In this document: piece after piece, positions 1-5,424 of the stretch
How the letters are laid out: every line of letters begins with the position of its first letter
Numbering within the stretch: position 1 is the stretch's first letter
From: Marine group II euryarchaeote REDSEA-S43_B8
Lineage (GTDB): Archaea > Thermoplasmatota > Poseidoniia > Poseidoniales > Thalassarchaeaceae
Direction: 5' to 3'
Length of the DNA stretch: 9,305 nt
Assembly (NCBI GenBank): GCA_001629235.1
Contig: LUSA01000093.1
Span: forward strand, 3,133 to 12,437
The notes under the pieces: model-generated
The model's input: the letters and a program-made list of their open reading frames with translations, nothing else
Database searches by the model: none
What the model was told of the DNA's origin: nothing
Position numbers and translations under genes: made by a program

Positions 1-138
1 CTTGACTACTGGGTGGATCACACAACAGGGACTATCATAGTTGACAAGCAGATGAGGCAAAGGGTATGGTGGGGAGACACGGACTGGAACCCTGAACTCG
101 TTCTCGAAGACATACTGAGCCTAGTGGAAGAAGAGTGA
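1..138 (+). CDS. C-terminal end of an SCO1/SenC-family protein (partial, 5' end outside window)
   Basis: Frame 1 is open from the window edge to a TGA at 136-138 and gives 45 residues. The segment reads YWVDHTTGTIIVDK and ends LSLVEEE. It aligns well with the end of the next gene (EIGHSTVTFIIDK ... ALAEE), including the histidine that binds copper in SCO proteins (His7 of this fragment). I infer that this is a tandem paralogue of the downstream SCO-like lipoprotein. It would act outside the membrane as a copper chaperone or thiol reductase for cytochrome oxidase assembly. Only the last strand and helix of the thioredoxin-like fold are visible, so the CxxxC motif, any signal peptide and any insertion cannot be judged. 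The next gene starts 27 bases downstream on the same strand, which fits one operon. Confidence 0.75.
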   Translation, partial: LDYWVDHTTGTIIVDKQMRQRVWWGDTDWNPELVLEDILSLVEEE

Positions 139-165
139 AATAATCCCTAACTAGGAAGCAGGACT

Positions 166-1275
166 ATGTCTGTGGGAGTCAGAGCGGCGATTTTGGCCTT
201 CTCCTTCCTACTTGCAGGATGCATTGGCCCTGAGGGGACGGAGATTCTGGGGACGGAATACAGGAATCCGCCCGATGCGCCGGACTTTACCCTGGAAAAC
301 CAGTTTGGGGAGGATGTTTCTCTATCCGATTTTGATGGAAAGGTAGTAGTTGTTGCCTTCATCTACACTGCCTGTCCAGATGTTTGTCTGATCATATCCT
401 CTAACATCGACTACGTGAGCCAGAACCTGGGAAGCGAATCAGAATTCGTCGAGTTCATCTCAATAACCATAGATCCTGCTAGGGATACTACTCAGAGGCT
501 CTTGGAGTGGACATCTGCGAGAGGGTACGAATGGAACCACCTCACCCACGACAGGGGCTCTGTTATGCAAGCAGTGTGGGACGAATGGAAGGTCGTGGTG
601 GATGCCGATCACATTGCGAACAGCCTTCCGCCGGAAGAGGCGATGCTGAGATTCGCAGTTATGGGGCCTGACAACTCCACGGTAGTGACTGACAACCCAT
701 GTATAGACGCATTCAACGTATCCTGCTACGGCAATGGTGGAGAACTCGCTGAATACGCGCTAACAGTGAATGCCGACATGGACTACGACATGAGCAATGG
801 GACGATTGGGAATTGGACTGCGAATGGCTCGTGGGAGTGGGTACTCCATATCTGGAATGGCTCAGAAGAAACATGGGATCCCACTGATGCTAGCATCTCT
901 GAAATAGACATAGGATTCGATACGCACTTAGCATGGATAGCGAGTAATGCAAATTTGAGCATGATGCCCCCGGGTGTTGATTGCAATGGCAGGGGATGGG
1001 TCATGGGGACGGGAGCAAGTGCCCATTGCATGTGCGATGACGGATGGGACAGGGGTTCCGAAGACTGGATGTCTTGTGTTCCAGAAGGAAGCACCGAAGT
1101 GAATGATGGAAATCTCACAGACCCGCATGAAGAGAGTCTGGGAGAATACGAGATTGGGCACTCGACTGTTACTTTCATCATTGACAAGGAGCAGAGGAAG
1201 AGGGTTGCATACTCGGGCATCCACTGGGATGTCGGAGATTTCCTGCAAGATGTCAAGGCACTAGCAGAAGAGTGA
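166..1275 (+). CDS. SCO1/SenC-family copper chaperone lipoprotein with a large insertion
   Basis: A 369-residue exported protein of the SCO1/SenC/PrrC thioredoxin-like family, which delivers copper to, or reduces thiols of, the CuA site of cytochrome c oxidase. The N-terminus is a lipoprotein signal: Arg6, a hydrophobic stretch, then LLAGC with Cys19 as lipidation site. The fold begins at APDFTLENQFGEDVSLSDFDGK (split here as APDF, residues 38-41, through DGK at 57-59). The copper motif is CPDVC (Cys70, Cys74), followed by the family strand SITIDPARDTT at about 99-109. The third ligand is His332 in GHSTVTFIIDK. The Cys74-His332 gap is 258 residues, against about 87 in human SCO1, so roughly residues 148-327 are an insertion. 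It has several N-x-S/T sites and a Cys-rich part (Cys273, 288, 290, 304). The ATG is preceded by AGGAAG at 153-158, a plausible ribosome binding site. The gene ends 13 bases from the convergent pheS. Confidence 0.88.
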   Translation: MSVGVRAAILAFSFLLAGCIGPEGTEILGTEYRNPPDAPDFTLENQFGEDVSLSDFDGKVVVVAFIYTACPDVCLIISSNIDYVSQNLGSESEFVEFISITIDPARDTTQRLLEWTSARGYEWNHLTHDRGSVMQAVWDEWKVVVDADHIANSLPPEEAMLRFAVMGPDNSTVVTDNPCIDAFNVSCYGNGGELAEYALTVNADMDYDMSNGTIGNWTANGSWEWVLHIWNGSEETWDPTDASISEIDIGFDTHLAWIASNANLSMMPPGVDCNGRGWVMGTGASAHCMCDDGWDRGSEDWMSCVPEGSTEVNDGNLTDPHEESLGEYEIGHSTVTFIIDKEQRKRVAYSGIHWDVGDFLQDVKALAEE

Positions 1276-1288
1276 TTCAGTATCTTTG

Positions 1289-2818
1289 TCAAAGCAGGGG
1301 CATCTTCCTCAGCCTCTCTAGGTCTGGCTGATACAGTTGCCTAATGTCGTCCAGACCTAGGACCAGCATAGCTAGTCTCTCGAGGCCCATTCCCCAAGCG
1401 CATACCGGCCACTCGGTACCCAATGGTTCTGTAACTTCTGGCCTGAAGATTCCGGACCCTCCGAGCTCGAGCCACTCTCCCTTCCAGAGTATGTCGACCT
1501 CTGCGCTTGGTTCTGTGTAAGGGAAGTACGCAGGTCTGACTCTGACATCTGGATATCCCATCTTTGAGTAGAAGGTCTTCAAGGTCGAAATTAGCATTGG
1601 TAGGCTGGCATCGGGCTCGTGGATTATTCCCTCTATTTGGTGGAACTCCGGCATATGAGTTCTGTCTATGGTCTCCTGCCTGAACACCCTCCCGATTCCG
1701 AAGACTCGGGATGGAGTGTGGGGATTGTCTGCGATATGCCTGACGGTGTTAACCGTGGTGTGAGTCCTTAGCAAGGCCCTCTGAGACTCTTCTTTGTCGA
1801 AGGAACCCCCCCATCCCTTGCTACCCGTGTCATGGCCGTGCTCATGCACCCTGGCCCATAGATCGAGGTATTCCTCGTCGACTTCCACCTTTCTAGGCTG
1901 ATTCAGATAGAATGTGTCTTGCATGGTTCTTGCGGGGTGAGACTGGGGGATGAATAGTGAATCCATGTTCCAGCCGGCTGATTGAACGTAGTCACCTTCT
2001 ATCTCTGAGAAGCCCATCTCGAGGAAGACCGAACGGATCCGCTCGATGAGCGACTGCATTGGGTGCCTCCTGCCCCCTGTTGGCATGGGAGCAGGCGCCT
2101 CTACGTCGAACGGCTTGAATTCCGCCCCTATCCATGACTCGGTCTGGAGCATCTCTGGAGTCACCTCCCCTATCAGTTCGGCCTCCTCCAGTGAGGAGGA
2201 GTCTAACGAAGAGCCGGATTTAGTGAGTTTCCAAGTTCTGATGGTTACGTCCTCGAAATCGAGCAACCCGCTTCTAGATGAGAAGTGAGATAGCATCTCT
2301 GAATCCAGGTTAGAGGATTCAACTGCACCCTCTGAAAGAGACAGTATGAATTCGGACCTTCTATCGATCTCTTGTGAAATCTTCGAGTCGTCTGATATGA
2401 TGAAAATGCCTGATTCTATCTCGATACCAAGACCCTTCAGAATCCCTATCCCCGGTCCAGTTTCCGCTCTTTCGAAATCCGATGACATCAGAGACTTCAT
2501 GGTTCTTTTTTCTCCATCTAACTCCGACATCCAGCCCCATAGTCTTGATTCCAAGAGGCCATTCTCAGAGGCTCTTTGGCCTTCATCGCCCAGAGAAACC
2601 ATCCTAGAGGATGACTCACTCAATTCAAGCAACCCCTCCTCTTCGAGTTTCTTCCCTGCTCCGGCAACGTGGACCTGGTCTTCCCAGCCAGTTTCTGAGA
2701 GAAGTTGTCCCAAAGTCCACTCCCTTGCAGAGTCGGATAGCATCGCCCGTAGCATCCTACGCTCATTGTTTCCGAGATCCATATCTACGTCTCCGTTCAT
2801 TCCAGAAGTCATCAACAC
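1289..2818 (-). CDS. pheS: Phenylalanine--tRNA ligase alpha subunit (archaeal type)
   Basis: The catalytic alpha subunit of the cytosolic (alpha-beta)2 phenylalanyl-tRNA synthetase, which charges tRNA-Phe using ATP. Residues about 14-120 form the winged-helix tRNA-binding region seen in archaeal and eukaryotic PheS (NNERRMLRAML, then a helix-turn-helix pattern). The class II core follows: motif 1 around 253-305 with HPMQSLIERIR and HPARTMQDTFYL, motif 2 around 371-398 with SRVFGIGRVFRQE and the phenylalanine-pocket segment MPEFHQIEG, and motif 3 around 476-490 with GMGLERLAMLVLG. At 509 residues it is at the long end for archaeal PheS. The coordinates use the upstream GTG at 2818. ATGs at 2812, 2800 and 2782 are in frame before the first conserved helix, so the true start may be up to 12 codons later. 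The zinc-ribbon membrane gene lies just upstream on the same strand. pheT, often adjacent in other genomes, is not in the window. Confidence 0.95.
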   Translation of the reverse strand: MLMTSGMNGDVDMDLGNNERRMLRAMLSDSAREWTLGQLLSETGWEDQVHVAGAGKKLEEEGLLELSESSSRMVSLGDEGQRASENGLLESRLWGWMSELDGEKRTMKSLMSSDFERAETGPGIGILKGLGIEIESGIFIISDDSKISQEIDRRSEFILSLSEGAVESSNLDSEMLSHFSSRSGLLDFEDVTIRTWKLTKSGSSLDSSSLEEAELIGEVTPEMLQTESWIGAEFKPFDVEAPAPMPTGGRRHPMQSLIERIRSVFLEMGFSEIEGDYVQSAGWNMDSLFIPQSHPARTMQDTFYLNQPRKVEVDEEYLDLWARVHEHGHDTGSKGWGGSFDKEESQRALLRTHTTVNTVRHIADNPHTPSRVFGIGRVFRQETIDRTHMPEFHQIEGIIHEPDASLPMLISTLKTFYSKMGYPDVRVRPAYFPYTEPSAEVDILWKGEWLELGGSGIFRPEVTEPLGTEWPVCAWGMGLERLAMLVLGLDDIRQLYQPDLERLRKMPLL

Positions 2819-2848
2819 TTGACGGTTGCCGAGAGTTGGCTTCCCTAC

Positions 2849-3253
2849 TCACTCTTCCTCTGACTTCCACAGATCGACTCCGCAAGATGGGCACGTGAAG
2901 GTCTTGGGCTTCCTGCCATCTATCCAAGTTATCTCAGCACATCTGCCACATAGTATCGATGTTCTAATCGGCTCGTCCAAGGTAGTGTCAATTCTGAACA
3001 TAGGCCTACCTGCGTCGCGCAACTCTATGGCCGAGGGTTCCCACTCTTCGTTTAAGTGAGATTTCTCAGCATCATTTCCCATGGCGATTCCCACCATCAA
3101 TAGGATCACCCCCCCGATGGAAAGAGGGGCTGAAAGTCCGATGGAGAATGTAGATCCGTCGCTTAGGGTGAGTCCGGAGCCAATAGCGATGCACAGCCAT
3201 GCAGAAATGATGGTATTCAATTGACGATTCGAGACTCGGGGTTTCGAGCCCAT
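2849..3253 (-). CDS. Two-TM membrane protein with C-terminal zinc ribbon, function unknown
   Basis: I do not recognise a named family. The 134-residue product has a short basic N-terminus (GSKPRVSNR), two likely membrane helices (about 13-30 and 40-59, ending LLMVGIAMG), then a soluble tail. The tail carries a zinc-ribbon pattern, CGRC at 102-105 and CPSC at 121-124, with 15 residues between the pairs. The two-helix topology puts both ends on one side, and positive charges before helix 1 suggest that side is the cytoplasm. I start at the ATG at 3253. The frame stays open to a TTG at 3301, which would add 16 residues without helping the topology. Its TGA lies 30 bases before the earliest pheS start, so the two genes are probably cotranscribed. 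The ribbon could bind nucleic acid or a protein partner, but nothing here says which. Confidence 0.7.
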   Translation of the reverse strand: MGSKPRVSNRQLNTIISAWLCIAIGSGLTLSDGSTFSIGLSAPLSIGGVILLMVGIAMGNDAEKSHLNEEWEPSAIELRDAGRPMFRIDTTLDEPIRTSILCGRCAEITWIDGRKPKTFTCPSCGVDLWKSEEE

Positions 3254-3341
3254 GGGTGCTCGACAGAATGACGAGATATGAGAACTTGCCACATCTCCCA
3301 ATGTGGAGGGTTCAAGTGGAGGATGTCTTAGCGCAGTGCAA

Positions 3342-3418
3342 GCCTCAGTAGCTCAGCCTGGTAGAGCATCTGATTTGTAATCAGACGGCCGGGGGTTCGA
3401 ATCCCTCCTGGGGCTCCA
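3342..3418 (+). tRNA. tRNA-Thr (anticodon UGU)
   Basis: A full cloverleaf can be drawn. The acceptor gcctcag (3342-3348) pairs with ctggggc (3408-3414) with one G-U. The D stem is gctc/gagc (3351-3354 and 3364-3367). The anticodon stem is tctga/tcaga (3369-3373 and 3381-3385) around the loop tttgtaa, which gives anticodon TGT at 3376-3378. The T arm is ggggg/ccctc around ttcgaat. The discriminator is T at 3415, the U73 typical of archaeal tRNA-Thr, and CCA is encoded at 3416-3418. No intron is present. This tRNA reads ACA and probably other ACN codons. It is on the opposite strand from the upstream pheS pair. I could not pick out a clear promoter before it. Confidence 0.96.
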
Positions 3419-3434
3419 AAGTCGGAAGGGAGAG

Positions 3435-3439
3435 TTTTT
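3435..3439 (+). terminator. T-run terminator after tRNA-Thr
   Basis: Five consecutive T residues lie 17 bases after the encoded CCA, with no hairpin before them. Oligo-T tracts on the non-template strand are the usual intrinsic termination signal for archaeal RNA polymerase. A new TATA-like box begins about 24 bases further on, so a stop here would separate the tRNA from the following protein genes. This is inferred from sequence alone. Confidence 0.4.
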
Positions 3440-3462
3440 ACTATGCATTCTGAAAAACAGTA

Positions 3463-3470
3463 TTTTATAA
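3463..3470 (+). promoter_or_regulatory. TATA box for the 77-residue membrane protein gene
   Basis: TTTTATAA sits in the most AT-rich stretch of the window, with its centre about 26-27 bases before the GTG at 3493. In archaea the TATA box is centred about 26 bases before the transcription start, so the mRNA would begin at or next to the start codon. This agrees with the lack of a Shine-Dalgarno sequence before that GTG. It probably drives the downstream folD as well. Confidence 0.65.
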
Positions 3471-3492
3471 GTAACAACAACAGTAATAATTT

Positions 3493-3726
3493 GTGAAGTT
3501 GGAGTGCAACATAGGCTCTAGAGGAAAATTCCTTCGCTTGATATCAGGATCGTTCGGAGTCCTAGTCGGAATTGTCGCAGCTTCTTTCCTCTACATTCAG
3601 GGGATTGACGTGGGCGCAATGTGGCTGGTTCCTGCCTCTCTGATTGGAGGGGGGTCATTTGCTATCTTCGAAGGTTGGTCAGGTTGGTGCGTAGCTAGAG
3701 CCTTGGGATTCTGGACTCCGATATGA
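3493..3726 (+). CDS. Small two-TM membrane protein resembling the YgaP-like/DUF2892 family
   Basis: A 77-residue protein with a short N-terminus CNIGSRGKFLRLISG, two membrane helices (about 18-36 and 42-59) and the tail FEGWSGWCVARALGFWTPI. The pattern of an N-terminal Asn-Ile-Gly-x-Arg-Gly-x-x-x-Arg, two helices and a late Trp-Cys near the C-terminus matches small DUF2892 (YgaP transmembrane-type) proteins as I recall them. In some proteins that domain is fused to rhodanese modules, but there is none here. Cys5 and Cys66 could face the same side of the membrane. The start is a GTG with a TATA-like box about 27 bases upstream, so translation is probably leaderless. folD starts 12 or 36 bases after the stop, which suggests one transcript. 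Cellular role unknown. Confidence 0.72.
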   Translation: MKLECNIGSRGKFLRLISGSFGVLVGIVAASFLYIQGIDVGAMWLVPASLIGGGSFAIFEGWSGWCVARALGFWTPI

Positions 3727-3738
3727 GCCAATTGTCAA

Positions 3739-4617
3739 ATGCCAAGCTGCGTTCGAGTTAACGTGAGCGCACGGATTGTTGATGGCAAGGCTCTTGGGAT
3801 AAAAATCCAAGAAGAGGTATCGGAGAGAGTTTCTTCACTGAAGGGACAAGGGGTTGTTCCTCACCTTGCTGTAGTCATAGCAGGAGACGACCCGGCTAGC
3901 CATGTGTATGTAAGGAACAAAGAGCGAGCGTGTGAGAGGTGTGGAATAGTTAGCACTCGGATCGACATGCCGGGAAGTTCGAATCTTGAAGAAATCCTAG
4001 AAGTAGTTAGCTCTCTTAACTCGGACCCAAATATCCACGGAATACTAGTTCAAAGTCCGGCGCCGGACGGGGTCGACGAACTGGCAATCGCATCGTCCAT
4101 ACTTCCGCAAAAGGATGTGGACGGATTCCATCCTGTCAATCTTGGAAAACTGGTACAGGGGCGAGTGGGCGGGCTAATGCCCTGTACCCCATCTGGAGTA
4201 ATGAGAATGCTAAAGTCTAGCGGAGTGAAAACTCGAGGAGCTAGGGCTGTGGTTCTGGGTCGCTCAAGGATAGTTGGGATGCCCATGGCACTAATGCTGG
4301 CGCAGCCTGGTTGTGATGCTTCGGTCACCATAGTTCACTCGAAGACCGAGGGTATTTCCTCAATATGCAATCAGGCAGACATACTGATTGCTGCAGTTGG
4401 CAGACCCCATATGGTGGGGAAGGAATGGGTGAAGCAGGGCGCTTTCGTCGTTGACGTAGGTATTTCTCGTGTAGAAGGCGGGTTGGCAGGGGATGTTTCT
4501 CCCGAAGTTTCGGAGGTTGCAGGTTGGATCACCCCCGTCCCAGGAGGGGTAGGGCCGATGACAATAGCCATGTTGATGGAAAATACGCTCAGAGCCGCAG
4601 AGATGCAACTGGTTTAG
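3739..4617 (+). CDS. folD: Bifunctional methylenetetrahydrofolate dehydrogenase / methenyltetrahydrofolate cyclohydrolase
   Basis: FolD oxidises 5,10-methylene-THF to 5,10-methenyl-THF with NAD(P)+ and hydrolyses it to 10-formyl-THF, linking serine/glycine carbon to purine and formyl-group supply in the cytosol. All family signatures are present: SHVYVRNKERACE with catalytic Tyr57 and Lys61, GILVQSPAPD at 101-110 (usual form QLPLP), KDVDGFHPVNLG at 125-136, PCTPSGVMRML at 148-158, the Rossmann motif GRSRIVGMPMA at 174-184, and TPVPGGVGPMT at 265-275. The 292 residues match the usual 280-300. The start is uncertain: the ATG at 3739 adds eight residues before the GTG at 3763, and the latter gives the typical N-terminus (M)SARIVDGK. 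The TAG at 4615-4617 overlaps the stop codon of the opposite gene. Confidence 0.96.
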   Translation: MPSCVRVNVSARIVDGKALGIKIQEEVSERVSSLKGQGVVPHLAVVIAGDDPASHVYVRNKERACERCGIVSTRIDMPGSSNLEEILEVVSSLNSDPNIHGILVQSPAPDGVDELAIASSILPQKDVDGFHPVNLGKLVQGRVGGLMPCTPSGVMRMLKSSGVKTRGARAVVLGRSRIVGMPMALMLAQPGCDASVTIVHSKTEGISSICNQADILIAAVGRPHMVGKEWVKQGAFVVDVGISRVEGGLAGDVSPEVSEVAGWITPVPGGVGPMTIAMLMENTLRAAEMQLV

Positions 4618-4919
4618 TCGAAAATTCCCATCTCGAACTTCGCGTCCTCGGAAGAGTGGATTCTAGGGTCCCATGGAGGGGAGAAAGTCAGGTTCACGTG
4701 AGCGCTTTCGATTCCCTCTGTAGCCAAAGCTGCCCTATGCACAGCCGCCATCAACTCTGGGGCGACGGGGCAACCCGGACTAGTAAGGGTCATCTCAACC
4801 TCTACATGGTTTGAGCTAATATCAACGGAGTAAATCAGTCCCAAATCGGTGACCTTCAGATTTAGTTCGGGATCCTCAACATTGGACAGAGAGTCCATCA
4901 CTTCTGATTCTGTGACCAA
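4614..4919 (-). CDS. MIP18/DUF59-family Fe-S assembly protein (SufT/PaaD-like)
   Basis: A 101-residue, single-domain MIP18 (DUF59) protein. Members (SufT, PaaD, eukaryotic CIA2/FAM96) help mature iron-sulfur proteins. Visible signatures are DPELNLKVTDLGLIY at 16-30, MTLTSPGCP at 43-51 with the conserved Cys50, and LTFSPPWDP at 77-85. It is the last gene of a sufS-sufE-DUF59 run, which supports an Fe-S role over phenylacetate degradation. The start is a TTG, chosen because GGGGAGG (minus strand, 4926-4932) ends seven bases before it. The sufE stop lies between the two, so translation is probably coupled to sufE. A GTG at 4901 and an ATG at 4898 are weaker alternatives. The stop TAA (4614-4616) overlaps the folD TAG on the other strand. 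Confidence 0.9.
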   Translation of the reverse strand: MVTESEVMDSLSNVEDPELNLKVTDLGLIYSVDISSNHVEVEMTLTSPGCPVAPELMAAVHRAALATEGIESAHVNLTFSPPWDPRIHSSEDAKFEMGIFD

Positions 4920-4920
4920 C

Positions 4921-5424
4921 CTAAGTCCTCCCCGATAGCGAGGAAGCCTCTTCTTGGACCCTCTTGAACATATTCAGAAAACCGTTTGCTCTGCTTGGCG
5001 TTAGGGATGACCTTATGCCCATCGAGTCCGCGAATTCTGGAGACATTGCGGCGACATAGGAAGGGCTCATGCCGTTCACAGCAATCGCAGTTACCGCAAT
5101 CAGACCCTGCACAATCTGTGCATCAGCCCCGCCCCTCAGGACGAATTGCCCCTCGTCGTCAAGGTCGCAAGAGACGTGCGCACGTGATTGGCAACCATGT
5201 ACTTGGTTTCCATCGTCCCACTCTTCGACGGGCAAAGGAGAGGGATTCCTCTTTGCGTATTGGAAAAGAAGCTCGTACCTCTCCATGGAGTCGAAGCAGG
5301 ATGAGAACTCCTCGACAATGGAGTCCAACTGCTCTGGCCATCTCCTTCCGTCATCCACGACATCGCCTCGGGACCATTCGACTTGAAATTGCTCATCACT
5401 TGTCCGAAAACCTATCGACAACAT
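4921..5424 (-). CDS. sufE: SufE-family sulfur acceptor (cysteine desulfuration protein)
   Basis: SufE takes the persulfide from the SufS active-site cysteine and passes sulfur to the Fe-S scaffold. The protein shows the family pattern: a helix QLDSIVEEFSSCFDSMERYELLFQYAK (about 32-58, given here as landmarks QLDSIVEEF and ERYELLFQYAK), then QVHGCQSRAHV at 74-84, where Cys78 matches the sulfur-accepting Cys51 of E. coli SufE. The core ends with GGADAQIVQGLIAVTAIAVNG at 98-118 (one landmark: ADAQIVQGL). The total of 167 residues is slightly longer than usual (about 140). The ATG at 5424 lies inside sufS and overlaps it by 29 bases. A GTG at 5358 would give 145 residues, closer to the family length, so the start is open. 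The stop is directly followed by the TTG of the DUF59 gene. Confidence 0.9.
   Translation of the reverse strand: MLSIGFRTSDEQFQVEWSRGDVVDDGRRWPEQLDSIVEEFSSCFDSMERYELLFQYAKRNPSPLPVEEWDDGNQVHGCQSRAHVSCDLDDEGQFVLRGGADAQIVQGLIAVTAIAVNGMSPSYVAAMSPEFADSMGIRSSLTPSRANGFLNMFKRVQEEASSLSGRT
4926..4932 (-). promoter_or_regulatory. Strong Shine-Dalgarno inside the end of sufE, setting a TTG start
   Basis: On the minus strand the last sufE codons contain GGGGAGG, complementary to the anti-SD of 16S rRNA. Seven bases (ACTTAGG) separate it from the TTG of the DUF59 gene. The SD lies within the sufE coding sequence, as is usual for coupled genes inside an archaeal operon. The first genes of transcripts in this window have TATA boxes but no SD. 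Confidence 0.7.

Noticed and set aside
982..1077. Treating the Cys-rich stretch of the SCO protein as a separate gene or a frameshift
   Set aside because: The reading frame is continuous from the lipobox to the conserved His and C-terminus, with no stop or frame change.
783..1292. Long minus-strand open frame (169 codons) opposite the SCO gene
   Set aside because: It lies wholly against a gene with clear SCO motifs, its translation is Ser/Pro/His-rich with no domain, and it would overlap the end of pheS.
2346..2822. Plus-strand open frame (158 codons) opposite the N-terminal part of pheS
   Set aside because: Its translation is dominated by Ser and Pro, as expected from the complement of an acidic Glu/Ser-rich coding region. 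The minus strand carries pheS.
4614..4919. Assigning the DUF59 gene as paaD of phenylacetate degradation
   Set aside because: No paaABCE genes are present, and the neighbours are sufS and sufE, so a SufT-like Fe-S role is better supported.
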